Assembly (NCBI GenBank): GCA_937905825.1
Contig: CALCXM010000169.1
Span: 1-64,000 of the forward strand
Reading direction: 5' to 3'
DNA length: 64,000 nucleotides
Source: an uncultured bacterium
Lineage (GTDB): Bacteria; Planctomycetota; UBA1135; GCA-002686595
Shown: one piece after another, positions 1-7,704 of the stretch
Numbering within the stretch: the stretch's first letter is position 1
Layout of the letters: each line of letters starts with the position of its first letter
Made by a program: the position numbers and the translations under genes
Notes under the pieces: generated by a model
Told to the model about the DNA's origin: nothing
The model's input: only the letters and a program-made list of their open reading frames with translations
Database searches by the model: none

Positions 1-513
1 GCGGCCTGCCATGGACTGCGCAATCAGCGGAAAGGTTTTTGTGAGAAGCACAGGGAAGAGATCCACGTGATCCTTGCCAAAGGCGTCGAACTCCCGATTG
101 AGCATGCGCAGGATCTCCGACGACTCGTTGTTCACGATCTGATGGGTCTGCTTGTCCCAGAGCACAGGCACGGTGACTCGGCCATCAAAGTCCGGATCGG
201 TGGCCAGGTAGGCCTCCGCCAAGAACTGGAAACCGTTCAAGGGGTCCGGCTGGTCGGTGAACTTCCAACCCCGTGCATCGCGCAGGGGATCGACGATGGT
301 CATGCCGATCGCGTCCTCCAGGCCCTTGAGCTTTCGAACGATGATCGCCCGGTGGGCCCAAGGGCAGGCGCTGGAAACGTAGAGGTGATAGCGGCCGGAC
401 TCGGCGGGGAATTCGGCTCCGCCGTCCGCGCGCACCCAGCGGCGAAACGCGCTGTCTTGTCGGCGGAACTCACCTTGGGTTCCGGTCTCTTTTGGAAATT
501 GAGCTTGTTGCAT
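1..513 (-). CDS. yqjG: Glutathionyl-hydroquinone reductase (YqjG/ECM4-type GST), 3' end outside window
   Basis: Minus-strand translation from ATG at 513: MQQAQFPKETGTQGEFRRQDSAFRRWVRADG...YHLYVSSACPWAHRAIIVRKLKGLEDAIGMTIVDP; CPWAHR active-site motif typical of the family. No stop before base 1, so absent from the ORF track. Confidence 0.88.
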   Translation of the reverse strand, partial: MQQAQFPKETGTQGEFRRQDSAFRRWVRADGGAEFPAESGRYHLYVSSACPWAHRAIIVRKLKGLEDAIGMTIVDPLRDARGWKFTDQPDPLNGFQFLAEAYLATDPDFDGRVTVPVLWDKQTHQIVNNESSEILRMLNREFDAFGKDHVDLFPVLLTKTFPLIAQSMAGR

Positions 514-527
514 GATCTGGACGGGGC

Positions 528-767
528 TTAGGCCGCGGGGCGTGGGGTGAGCAGGGGTTGGAAGAGCGAGCGCCGCTGCCAAGCAACGCTGATGTGCAGG
601 ACGACAAGGAGCAGGCCCAGGGGCATGCCCTCCGGGGCCAGACTGTGGAAGGCCAGAATGTTGATCGTGATGGGGGCGAGGACCACCAGGGCCAGGCCCG
701 TGCAGCGATCCGCGAGTAGGGCGACGCCCACCAGGAGCGGAGGTGCGTGGGTGAGGAGAGGAGCCAT
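528..767 (-). CDS. Half-size DoxX-like membrane protein
   Basis: 79 aa, two hydrophobic segments, resembles the C-terminal half of small DoxX-like proteins (LALVVLAPITINILAFHSLAPEGMPLGLLLVVLHISVAW); next to the GST-type reductase. Confidence 0.6.
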   Translation of the reverse strand: MAPLLTHAPPLLVGVALLADRCTGLALVVLAPITINILAFHSLAPEGMPLGLLLVVLHISVAWQRRSLFQPLLTPRPAA

Positions 768-872
768 GGTGGTTGTTCTTGGTGCTGCCTGGATGCCGGT
801 TTTGTTTGACGGGCAGATCTTAGGCCTCCTGATGGCTGTTGATTAGATGGCACATACGGATATAACTGTTGC

Positions 873-1781
873 ATGAGCGGAACAATGGATTGGGAGCCCG
901 GTGACGCGCTGATCTTTGCCCAGGTGGTCGAGGAAGGCAGTTTCACCGCCGCTGCGCGGGTCCTCGACCTGCCCAAGTCGACCGTGAGCCGGCGCGTCTC
1001 ACGTTTGGAGCAGCAGCTTGGGCTGCAGCTCCTGCGTCGCACCACACGCCAACTCAACCTGACCGATGCGGGCCGCGCCTTCTACGAGGAAGCCGCCCGG
1101 GCGGCGGAGGCCTTTCGCGCAGCGGAACAGGCAGCTACGTCCGTGCTCGACGAACCCCGCGGCCGCTTGCGGATCACCGCTCCCGCTGAACTCGGAACGC
1201 AAACCTTCGGCATCCTGCTCGCGTTCAGCCAGGCGTACCCGGCCTTGCACTTGGACATCGACTTGAGCAACACGTACGTGAACTTGGTGGAGCAGGGTTA
1301 TGACGTGGCCTTGCGCGGCGGGAAGCCTCCCAGCGGGTCACTGACTGGTCGGGAGTTGTTGGGCGGGGACATCTGCATCATGGCCAGTCCCGATTACTTG
1401 AAGCGCAAGGGCGTCCCGAAGCGCAGCCGGGACCTCGCGCAGCATGACTGCATTCTCTTTCCCAGTTGGACGAGCGGCGGCACGTGGACGTTGACGGGAA
1501 CGCGCGGCAAGGTGCAAGTGCCGGTGAACGGGAGGCTGACCATCAACAACCTCGACGGAGTTCGGCGAGCCGCCCTGGCCGGATGCGGGTTGGCACTCAT
1601 CCCGCAAGCGCATTGCCAAGGGGAAGCTCAGCGCGGGGAACTCGTGCGTGTGTTGCCGGGACTCAAACGGATGGCCGGGGGTCTCTACGTGGTCTATCCG
1701 CGCACTCGCTTCATGCGAGCCAAGCTACGTGTCTTCGTGGATTACCTGACGCAGGCCTTCGGGGTGGACGGCCACAAGTAG
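873..1781 (+). CDS. LysR family transcriptional regulator
   Basis: N-terminal HTH (FAQVVEEGSFTAAARVLDLPKSTVSRRVSRLEQQLGLQLLRRTTRQLNLTDAG) plus LysR substrate-binding domain. Confidence 0.95.
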   Translation: MSGTMDWEPGDALIFAQVVEEGSFTAAARVLDLPKSTVSRRVSRLEQQLGLQLLRRTTRQLNLTDAGRAFYEEAARAAEAFRAAEQAATSVLDEPRGRLRITAPAELGTQTFGILLAFSQAYPALHLDIDLSNTYVNLVEQGYDVALRGGKPPSGSLTGRELLGGDICIMASPDYLKRKGVPKRSRDLAQHDCILFPSWTSGGTWTLTGTRGKVQVPVNGRLTINNLDGVRRAALAGCGLALIPQAHCQGEAQRGELVRVLPGLKRMAGGLYVVYPRTRFMRAKLRVFVDYLTQAFGVDGHK

Positions 1782-1808
1782 GGGATCTGTTCCCTCGGGC
1801 AAGGCCGC

Positions 1809-2663
1809 TCAATCTTGGAGTTCATGGGCCGTGAGGAACTCCTGCACGACTTGCCAAAACTCATCGGAGTCCACGGGCACGTTGTTGTGACCACAGTCAA
1901 AGCTGCGCAGGGTCGCGTTGGCGGCGACCTTCTCGAGGGACTTGGAGTGCTCGATCGGGATGACTTGATCCGAGGTACCGTGCATGAGCAGGACGGGGCC
2001 TGGGTACTGGCCCAGGAACGCCTGGTTGTCGAAGGGGTCGCGCACCAGAAACTCCGGGGCGAAGAATCCGCGGGCCATGGATCGCAGGGAGCGGAAGGGA
2101 GACAGCAAGAGGATCGCCGCGGGTGCGTGTTCCTGGGCCAATGCGCAAGCGACTCCCGTTCCGATGGAGCGTCCAAAAAAAATCACCCGTTCGCGATCGA
2201 CTTCCGGGCGCGCCAGCAAGGCAGTCAGCATGGCCTGCTGGTCCTTAGTGATGTCCGCTTGCGAGGGACTTCCGTCCGATCGGCCGTAGCCCCGGTACTC
2301 GCACATGGCAACGCTGTAGCCCAGCTTGCGGAACCCAGCGAAGACCCAAGCCTGCCCATCGATCAACTCCGCGTTCCCGTGGGCGAAGAGGACCAGGCCT
2401 GCGGGGGAGTCCTCGCTGGCGCCATCGGCCAGTTGCAGCCAACACTCTGTCCGGCCGTCCTCCGTGTCGAGCCAAAACCGCTCGAGTCCAGTGCGGTTTG
2501 GCTGACCCACTTGTCCCGCAACCATTCGCGAATTGGCGGCGTCCCTCGGGAAAATCAGCAGGCGCTGACAGAAGAAGAGTGCGGTCCAATAGATCGAGAG
2601 CACGACAAAGCCTGTGACGAGCAAGCGGCGCAAGCGGGTCCATGTCTTTCCTCGTGGAGTCAT
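1809..2663 (-). CDS. Alpha/beta hydrolase (BEM46/YfhR-like), N-terminal TM
   Basis: LVLFAHGNAELIDG...GYGRSDGSPSQ, FFGRSIGTGVACALA nucleophile elbow, LLMHGTSDQVIP, CGHNN. Start moved to MTPRGKTW at 2663; ORF track extends to 2816. Confidence 0.9.
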   Translation of the reverse strand: MTPRGKTWTRLRRLLVTGFVVLSIYWTALFFCQRLLIFPRDAANSRMVAGQVGQPNRTGLERFWLDTEDGRTECWLQLADGASEDSPAGLVLFAHGNAELIDGQAWVFAGFRKLGYSVAMCEYRGYGRSDGSPSQADITKDQQAMLTALLARPEVDRERVIFFGRSIGTGVACALAQEHAPAAILLLSPFRSLRSMARGFFAPEFLVRDPFDNQAFLGQYPGPVLLMHGTSDQVIPIEHSKSLEKVAANATLRSFDCGHNNVPVDSDEFWQVVQEFLTAHELQD

Positions 2664-2791
2664 GGACCAAGTATAGGGGAGGAGCTGGCGCGGTTTCTGT
2701 TTCCTTGTTCGCCACGCCTGATTCCTGGCCCACAGATTTCGCCGTCGGCGGCCAAGCGCCTGCTCTCCGCCACAACCCCCGAGAAGCAAGA

Positions 2792-2839
2792 GAGCCCCGA
2801 TCAAATCCACGAGCACACGTGGGGAATCGATCGGGGCTC
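2792..2839. terminator. Stem-loop with 11-bp perfect outer stem and 5-bp inner stem (possible terminator)
   Basis: GAGCCCCGATC (2792-2802) / GATCGGGGCTC (2829-2839), inner CCACG/CGTGG. Lies between the FG-GAP gene and the hydrolase gene; no strong T-tract. Confidence 0.55.
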
Positions 2840-2904
2840 ATCAGCGCGCGGGGTGGGGGTGGCATCTACGAGCTAGCTTCCCCGCCCCTTGCGAGTTCGC
2901 GAGA

Positions 2905-5079
2905 CTAGGGCAAGTACGTCACCGTCCAAGCGTTCGTGAAGTTGAAGCCGGCGCCCGTGCAGCTGCCTGCCACGTCTCGGTAGTAGAACTGGAAGTTCGT
3001 CGGAGCATTGTTGAGCCCCACGCTGCCGAAACCCTGCCCATTGAAGTGCGTGTAGGTCGCGGTTCCGGCGGGGGAGGTGACCGTGACCTGCGAGCGCTTG
3101 ACGCCCTGGGACATGCACAGGATGCCATCGCCCACGGGGTTCGCGATCATGTTGGTGCCGCGCAAAATCAACCCGGGGTTGCCCGCAGGGGCTCCACTCA
3201 CCGAGAAGCCCAAACCGTCGTTCGTGAACGACGCGTGCCCGAATCCAGTCAGGGTCGCGCCGCCACCGGTGCTGTTCTGGCAGCCTTCCCCGAGTCCGCC
3301 ATTTGCACAGGGGCAGGCAGCTCCGGTTCCATCTCCAAAGCAGAAAGCAGCGCCGGTATTCAGGCTTCCATTGCCCGCGACGTAAGCCCGCGTGGCAGAT
3401 TGACCTTGGTTGCCGTACTGATCCTCGGAGACGAAGTGGTATTGAACCGTGCCGATTAGACTTCCGGGGATCTCCGCACGGAACACTTGGCCGCCGGAGC
3501 TGACCGCTGGAGTCGTGACGGACGCGCCGCCATTGACGGAGTAGATCAACTGCGTCGGGTTGTACCAGGTGATGTAGTAGGGCGCGTTGTCGTAGACGTG
3601 CACGCGGACCACCGTGGGAGCTGCCGATGGAGTCCTGTCCGGAGCCTGCTCCACGTTTGGCAGGTAGGGCGCATGGGAGTCCGGGATGTCCGTGACGTTC
3701 TCAAAGTACGTGTTGGCGGCCTGGAAATTGTTTGCCGTGAACACGTCGTAGTCGCCATCTCCATCCACGTCGCAACAGTCTGAATCCAGGGCTGTCTCAG
3801 CGGAAGGCGCGTAGGGCACCTGAGTGAAGAGGAAGTTCTGGCCGCCGTTGTTGTTGTTTCGGTAGAGACGGTCTTGTCCCGCGAAGTTGGCGATCAGGAT
3901 GTCGAGATCTCCATCGTTGTCGTAGTCGATGAAATCACCTTCGCTGTCATCTGCTATCGATCCAGGCAGGGACTGCACAAACTGGAAGGTTCCATCGCCG
4001 AGGTTCTTTAGGGTCGTTTCGTTGAAGCCGAAGCCACCCTCCCAATTGACGCCGAGGATGTCCAGATCTCCGTCTCCATCCAGATCGCCCATCTCCTGCT
4101 CGTAGTGGCCACTGCCAGTGGAGTAACCCGCCTGAAAGGTTGATCCGGTGACATCGCGGAAGCTGAGCACTCCCCCGTTCTCCGATAGGCGGTTCTGGTA
4201 CATGCGCGGCAGTTCACTGATCGCACCTTGCAGGATGTCTAGGTCGAAGTCCCCGTCGATGTCGCCGAAATCTCCGTCCACTCCCGAGGTGGCGATGTCG
4301 CATTCCGTGCCGTCGGAACTGGTTGTGTTGCTGTCCTGGGTGCCCTCGCACCAAAGGCCCGGATCGCCTGCCTGAATGTTGAATCCAGAGAGTTGGAATC
4401 CAGAGGGATTGAACTCTTCGAAGAAGCCCGCGCCGTCATTGAGGAAAACCCGCGACGGGATCTGGCCCCCGAAGACGGATCCGTAGCTCGTGTGGAGCAG
4501 ATCCATGTCTCCATCGTTGTCGATGTCCGCAAAATCCCCGTCCCCGGAGAAGTCGATGAAGGTGCCCGAGGCCAGGACCAGGGAGGGCGCTATCGAGCTG
4601 CCCGTCCCCCCCAAGCCGATCCAGCGCGAGGCGGTCTCGTCGGCGTAGAAGCCACCACCCACATTGCGCCACCAGCGCGCCCCTTGGGCGAGAAGCGTCG
4701 CGGTATTGACGGTGTAGATGTCCAGGTCGGAGTCCCCATCGAAGTCCACGAACTCGATGTCGCGGCTTTGGTCGTTGACGGCTGGAAAACGTGCAGCTGT
4801 TTGGTCGTCGAACTTGCCTAGGTTTGCACCCGGCCCGAGGTTGATCCAGATGCGGTTTTGGTCTTGTGCGTTGTCCCCACCGTCGGCGAAGACGGCATCC
4901 CAGTCACCATCCTGATCCACGTCGCCGAAGTCGACGTTTTCGGTGTTCGAGTTGTTTCCGGGATTGCCGGAGGGGATGTCCGTGGTGTTCCTGACGAACT
5001 GCGCCTGGGCGGCGGCACCGACGAGGACCGCCGCGAGGGAGGGTGCGAGGGAACGGGCAATAGGGCGGCGGATGAGCAT
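2905..5079 (-). CDS. Secreted VCBS/FG-GAP repeat protein with Cys-rich C-terminal module
   Basis: Signal peptide MLIRRPIARSLAPSLAAVLVGAAAQA; repeated DxDxDGDxD motifs; C-terminus FCFGDGTGAACPCANGG...TNFQFYYRDVAGSCTGAGFNFTNAWTV. ORF track starts at 5130. Confidence 0.9.
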   Translation of the reverse strand: MLIRRPIARSLAPSLAAVLVGAAAQAQFVRNTTDIPSGNPGNNSNTENVDFGDVDQDGDWDAVFADGGDNAQDQNRIWINLGPGANLGKFDDQTAARFPAVNDQSRDIEFVDFDGDSDLDIYTVNTATLLAQGARWWRNVGGGFYADETASRWIGLGGTGSSIAPSLVLASGTFIDFSGDGDFADIDNDGDMDLLHTSYGSVFGGQIPSRVFLNDGAGFFEEFNPSGFQLSGFNIQAGDPGLWCEGTQDSNTTSSDGTECDIATSGVDGDFGDIDGDFDLDILQGAISELPRMYQNRLSENGGVLSFRDVTGSTFQAGYSTGSGHYEQEMGDLDGDGDLDILGVNWEGGFGFNETTLKNLGDGTFQFVQSLPGSIADDSEGDFIDYDNDGDLDILIANFAGQDRLYRNNNNGGQNFLFTQVPYAPSAETALDSDCCDVDGDGDYDVFTANNFQAANTYFENVTDIPDSHAPYLPNVEQAPDRTPSAAPTVVRVHVYDNAPYYITWYNPTQLIYSVNGGASVTTPAVSSGGQVFRAEIPGSLIGTVQYHFVSEDQYGNQGQSATRAYVAGNGSLNTGAAFCFGDGTGAACPCANGGLGEGCQNSTGGGATLTGFGHASFTNDGLGFSVSGAPAGNPGLILRGTNMIANPVGDGILCMSQGVKRSQVTVTSPAGTATYTHFNGQGFGSVGLNNAPTNFQFYYRDVAGSCTGAGFNFTNAWTVTYLP

Positions 5080-5297
5080 GGTTTTCGAATGGGTGAGAGG
5101 CGCGACGAGGGGGCCAGTGGGAGCGTTCAATCAATGCGCAGCAGCGGGGCACTCTCCAAGTGCGGGCGACGAGGAGAACTGCCCCCTGCTACACAATAGG
5201 GATGTTGCCACGCCTCAGAAAACCGTTTCGAGAAGCTCAGAACTTTTTTTGAGAACCCCCAAGGGGCTGCACGGGGCGTGCTTCTCGCCGAAATGAA

Positions 5298-5333
5298 TTT
5301 GGAGTCGCCCCCGTCGATTGGGACGACTCCAAA
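5298..5333 (-). terminator. Rho-independent-like terminator downstream of arsM
   Basis: Perfect 10-bp arms TTTGGAGTCG (5298-5307) / CGACTCCAAA (5324-5333); on the minus strand followed by AAATTCATTT, after the arsM stop. Confidence 0.65.
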
Positions 5334-5356
5334 GCTCGAATCCGCCTCTCCCGGGG

Positions 5357-6373
5357 CTACGAAGTGGGCTTCACCGCGAAAATCTTGACGCTGGCGGCGT
5401 AGGCGTTGACGTCGAAGGAGTCGAGCAGCTTGCCCATGGTGTCGTGGAATTCGGTTGATTCCTGGGTCGCCGGGGCCTCGACGGGGGCGCTTGCCGCCGG
5501 CTCGGAAGAGGGGTTGCAGCAGGGAGCCTCGGTGCCAGCTTGCTCAGCAGCAGCCACCTGCTCAGCGGTCGTGGGGGAGCAGCAGGCGCTCGCCTCCTTG
5601 ACCTCCGGTTCCGGTTCCGGCGCGCAGCACGAGGAGGCACTCATGTCGGCGGGGGACTCGGGTCCACAGCAAACAGCGTGGCCGCCATCGCGGTAGGCGT
5701 TCAAGTCGCTGCCGGCGTCCTGAATCTCGACTTCGCCAAAGCCAGCCTTCGCCAGCTTGTCGCGGTTCTCTTCGATGGTCATCGCGCCTGCGATGCAGCC
5801 CGTCCAAGCGGCGACTTCTCGCTCAACGGCAGCGGGCAAGGGCTTTTTGAGCGCGATGTCGGAGACCGCCAGGCGCCCGCCGGGCTTCAGGATGCGGTGG
5901 ATCTCCGCGAAGGCCGCGTCCTTGTCCGTGCACAGGTTCAAGACGCAGTTGGAGATCACGCAGTCCACCGAATTGTCCGGCAGAGGCATGGACTCGATCT
6001 CCGCGAGGTAGAACTTCACGTTGGTGTAGCCGCCCTTCTCCGCGTTCTTGCGCGCCAGGGAAACCATGTCCCCGGTCATGTCCATGCCGATCGCTTTCCC
6101 CGTGGGGCCGACCTTCTTGGAGGCGAGGAAGACATCCAAGCCGCCGCCCGCACCCAGATCCACCACGGTTTCCCCTTCGCGGATGGACGCCATGGCGACC
6201 GGGTTGCCGCAGGACAGCCCCATGTTGGATTCGGCTGGGATGCTAGCAAGCTCTTCCTCGCTGTAGCCAAAGGCCTTCGCGATGCTCTTGATGCCCCCTT
6301 GGTCGGAACTCAATCCGGCTTGCGCGACAGCTCCATAACCCTTGCGGACAGCACTCTTCGTGTTTTCTGACAT
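5357..6373 (-). CDS. arsM: Arsenite S-adenosylmethionine methyltransferase with CC-rich C-terminal tail
   Basis: [20 protein letters not shown]..., [52 protein letters not shown]; next to arsR. Start at 6373 (track start 6472 is an extension). Confidence 0.93.
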   Translation of the reverse strand: MSENTKSAVRKGYGAVAQAGLSSDQGGIKSIAKAFGYSEEELASIPAESNMGLSCGNPVAMASIREGETVVDLGAGGGLDVFLASKKVGPTGKAIGMDMTGDMVSLARKNAEKGGYTNVKFYLAEIESMPLPDNSVDCVISNCVLNLCTDKDAAFAEIHRILKPGGRLAVSDIALKKPLPAAVEREVAAWTGCIAGAMTIEENRDKLAKAGFGEVEIQDAGSDLNAYRDGGHAVCCGPESPADMSASSCCAPEPEPEVKEASACCSPTTAEQVAAAEQAGTEAPCCNPSSEPAASAPVEAPATQESTEFHDTMGKLLDSFDVNAYAASVKIFAVKPTS

Positions 6374-6392
6374 GTGATGATTCTCGTTTGGT

Positions 6393-6722
6393 TCAACAGC
6401 AGGTGTTGTTGTTGGTCGTGGTGGACTGCGCGCCCTGCTCATCGGCGCAGCACTGTTTGGCGAATAGGTCAAAGGTGGATTCCATCACCGAGTAATCCGC
6501 GTGGCAGATCAGGCTCGTGCCCTCGCGCACTTGTGTGACGAGCTCCACGTCTAGCAACTTGCGTAGGTGGTGGGAGAGGGTTGAGCCGGGGATGGAGAGC
6601 CGGGATTGGATGCCTGCCACGGGCAGCCCGGGGCGTCCCGCGCGCACTAGGATTCGATAGATCTCTAGGCGCGTGACGTTCCCAAGGGCGGAAAGGCGGG
6701 TGGCTACTTGTTCCATGCTCAT
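6393..6722 (-). CDS. arsR: ArsR-family metalloregulator
   Basis: MSMEQVATRLSALGNVTRLEIYRILVRAGRPGLPVAGIQSRLSIPGSTLSHHLRKLLDVELV, C-terminal QCC and terminal CC; adjacent to arsM. First ATG at 6722. Confidence 0.92.
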   Translation of the reverse strand: MSMEQVATRLSALGNVTRLEIYRILVRAGRPGLPVAGIQSRLSIPGSTLSHHLRKLLDVELVTQVREGTSLICHADYSVMESTFDLFAKQCCADEQGAQSTTTNNNTCC

Positions 6723-6759
6723 GGGGGAAGTATCGGCCGGTTTGGCCAAGCTGCAACCG

Positions 6760-6773
6760 TAATTCTAGAATTA
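6760..6773. promoter_or_regulatory. 14-bp perfect palindrome TAATTCTAGAATTA, candidate ArsR operator
   Basis: Perfect inverted repeat in an AT-rich stretch 38 nt upstream of the arsR ATG. Confidence 0.6.
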
Positions 6774-6870
6774 TCGAAATATAAGTGGGGGGCCCCAAAA
6801 AGCGGCAATAGGGGCCATCTGGGGCGGGGTCAGTTCCAAGGGCCAGCCATGCAGGCGGGCCGCGCTCGCC

Positions 6871-7704
6871 CTACTTGCGCCTGCGCAAATCCAAGGCCAG
6901 CGCGAGCGGTCCCACCAAGAACAGGGCAATGATCGCGGGCGCCGGAGCAAACAGTTCCGCGAAGGGCCACTCGAAGTCATTGCTCAAGCGGAACACGCAC
7001 TCCAACAGGGCGATCAGGATCGTGACCAGGATGCGGCCGCGTTTGGTTCCGACGGTGGTGGGGGGGTCCGTCAGCATGAAGAAGCAGAGCAGCTGATACA
7101 TGGGGCCCGTGAGCGGAGCCAGCTCCGCGAGCATGGGGGTGCCCACCAAGAAGCTGCGCAAGACCGCGAGCAGCGCAAAGCTCGCCGCGTAGGTCAACGT
7201 GATGTGCAAGACCTTGGCCCGCGAAGCCACGGCGAGCCCAACGCACCAAATGACCACGTTGCCCAGCACGTCATTGCCCAGTTCGTGACTGAGCAGGGCA
7301 ATTTGTCCGGGGGCGATCAACACCATCAAGGCCAAGGAGAAGTTGCTCGGGTTCCAGAGGTGCTTGCCGCGATAGCGCAGAACGTACTTGGAGGAAATCG
7401 CCAGAGCAGCGGCAACGACAAAAGGCCAGTAGAGCCCACCAGCTGGACGCAGCAGCAAGGACAGGCTGGTGCCGGTGATGTACGCGCTCTGCAGTCGTGG
7501 TCGCGTGCCAAGCAAGAAGTACGACAGAAAGGCTTCGACAGCAACGCAGGTGCCCAGGGTGATCACGAGCTTCTCGTAACCGCCCATGATCCCGTAGCGC
7601 CACTCGCCGACCACGATGATCAACGTGATGAGCAGGGTGATTAGGGTCTTGGCGCTGGGGATGCGCAAGCGCGACGTGGGGGCCGGTGTGTTCGTGCTTG
7701 TCAT
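6871..7704 (-). CDS. UnbU/RnfD-NqrB-like multi-pass membrane protein
   Basis: Multiple TM helices, ..YITGTSLSLLLRP..WNPSNFSLALMVL.., FFMLTDPPTTVGTKRGR; overlaps the ASPIC/UnbV gene. Confidence 0.75.
   Translation of the reverse strand: MTSTNTPAPTSRLRIPSAKTLITLLITLIIVVGEWRYGIMGGYEKLVITLGTCVAVEAFLSYFLLGTRPRLQSAYITGTSLSLLLRPAGGLYWPFVVAAALAISSKYVLRYRGKHLWNPSNFSLALMVLIAPGQIALLSHELGNDVLGNVVIWCVGLAVASRAKVLHITLTYAASFALLAVLRSFLVGTPMLAELAPLTGPMYQLLCFFMLTDPPTTVGTKRGRILVTILIALLECVFRLSNDFEWPFAELFAPAPAIIALFLVGPLALALDLRRRK

Noticed and set aside
470-1057. 195-aa minus-strand ORF spanning the DoxX and LysR region
   Set aside because: Overlaps two better-supported genes in other frames; composition is Ser/Arg/Pro-rich frameshift-like.
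1815-2876. 353-aa plus-strand ORF opposite the alpha/beta hydrolase
   Set aside because: Shadow ORF: the minus frame has clear hydrolase motifs and the plus translation resembles no family.
5331-5352. GCTCGAATCC stretch resembling a tRNA T-arm
   Set aside because: It is adjacent to the arsM terminator stem and no acceptor, D or anticodon arms can be formed.
5540-6370. 276-aa plus-strand ORF opposite arsM
   Set aside because: GC-rich antisense shadow of a well-supported arsM reading frame.
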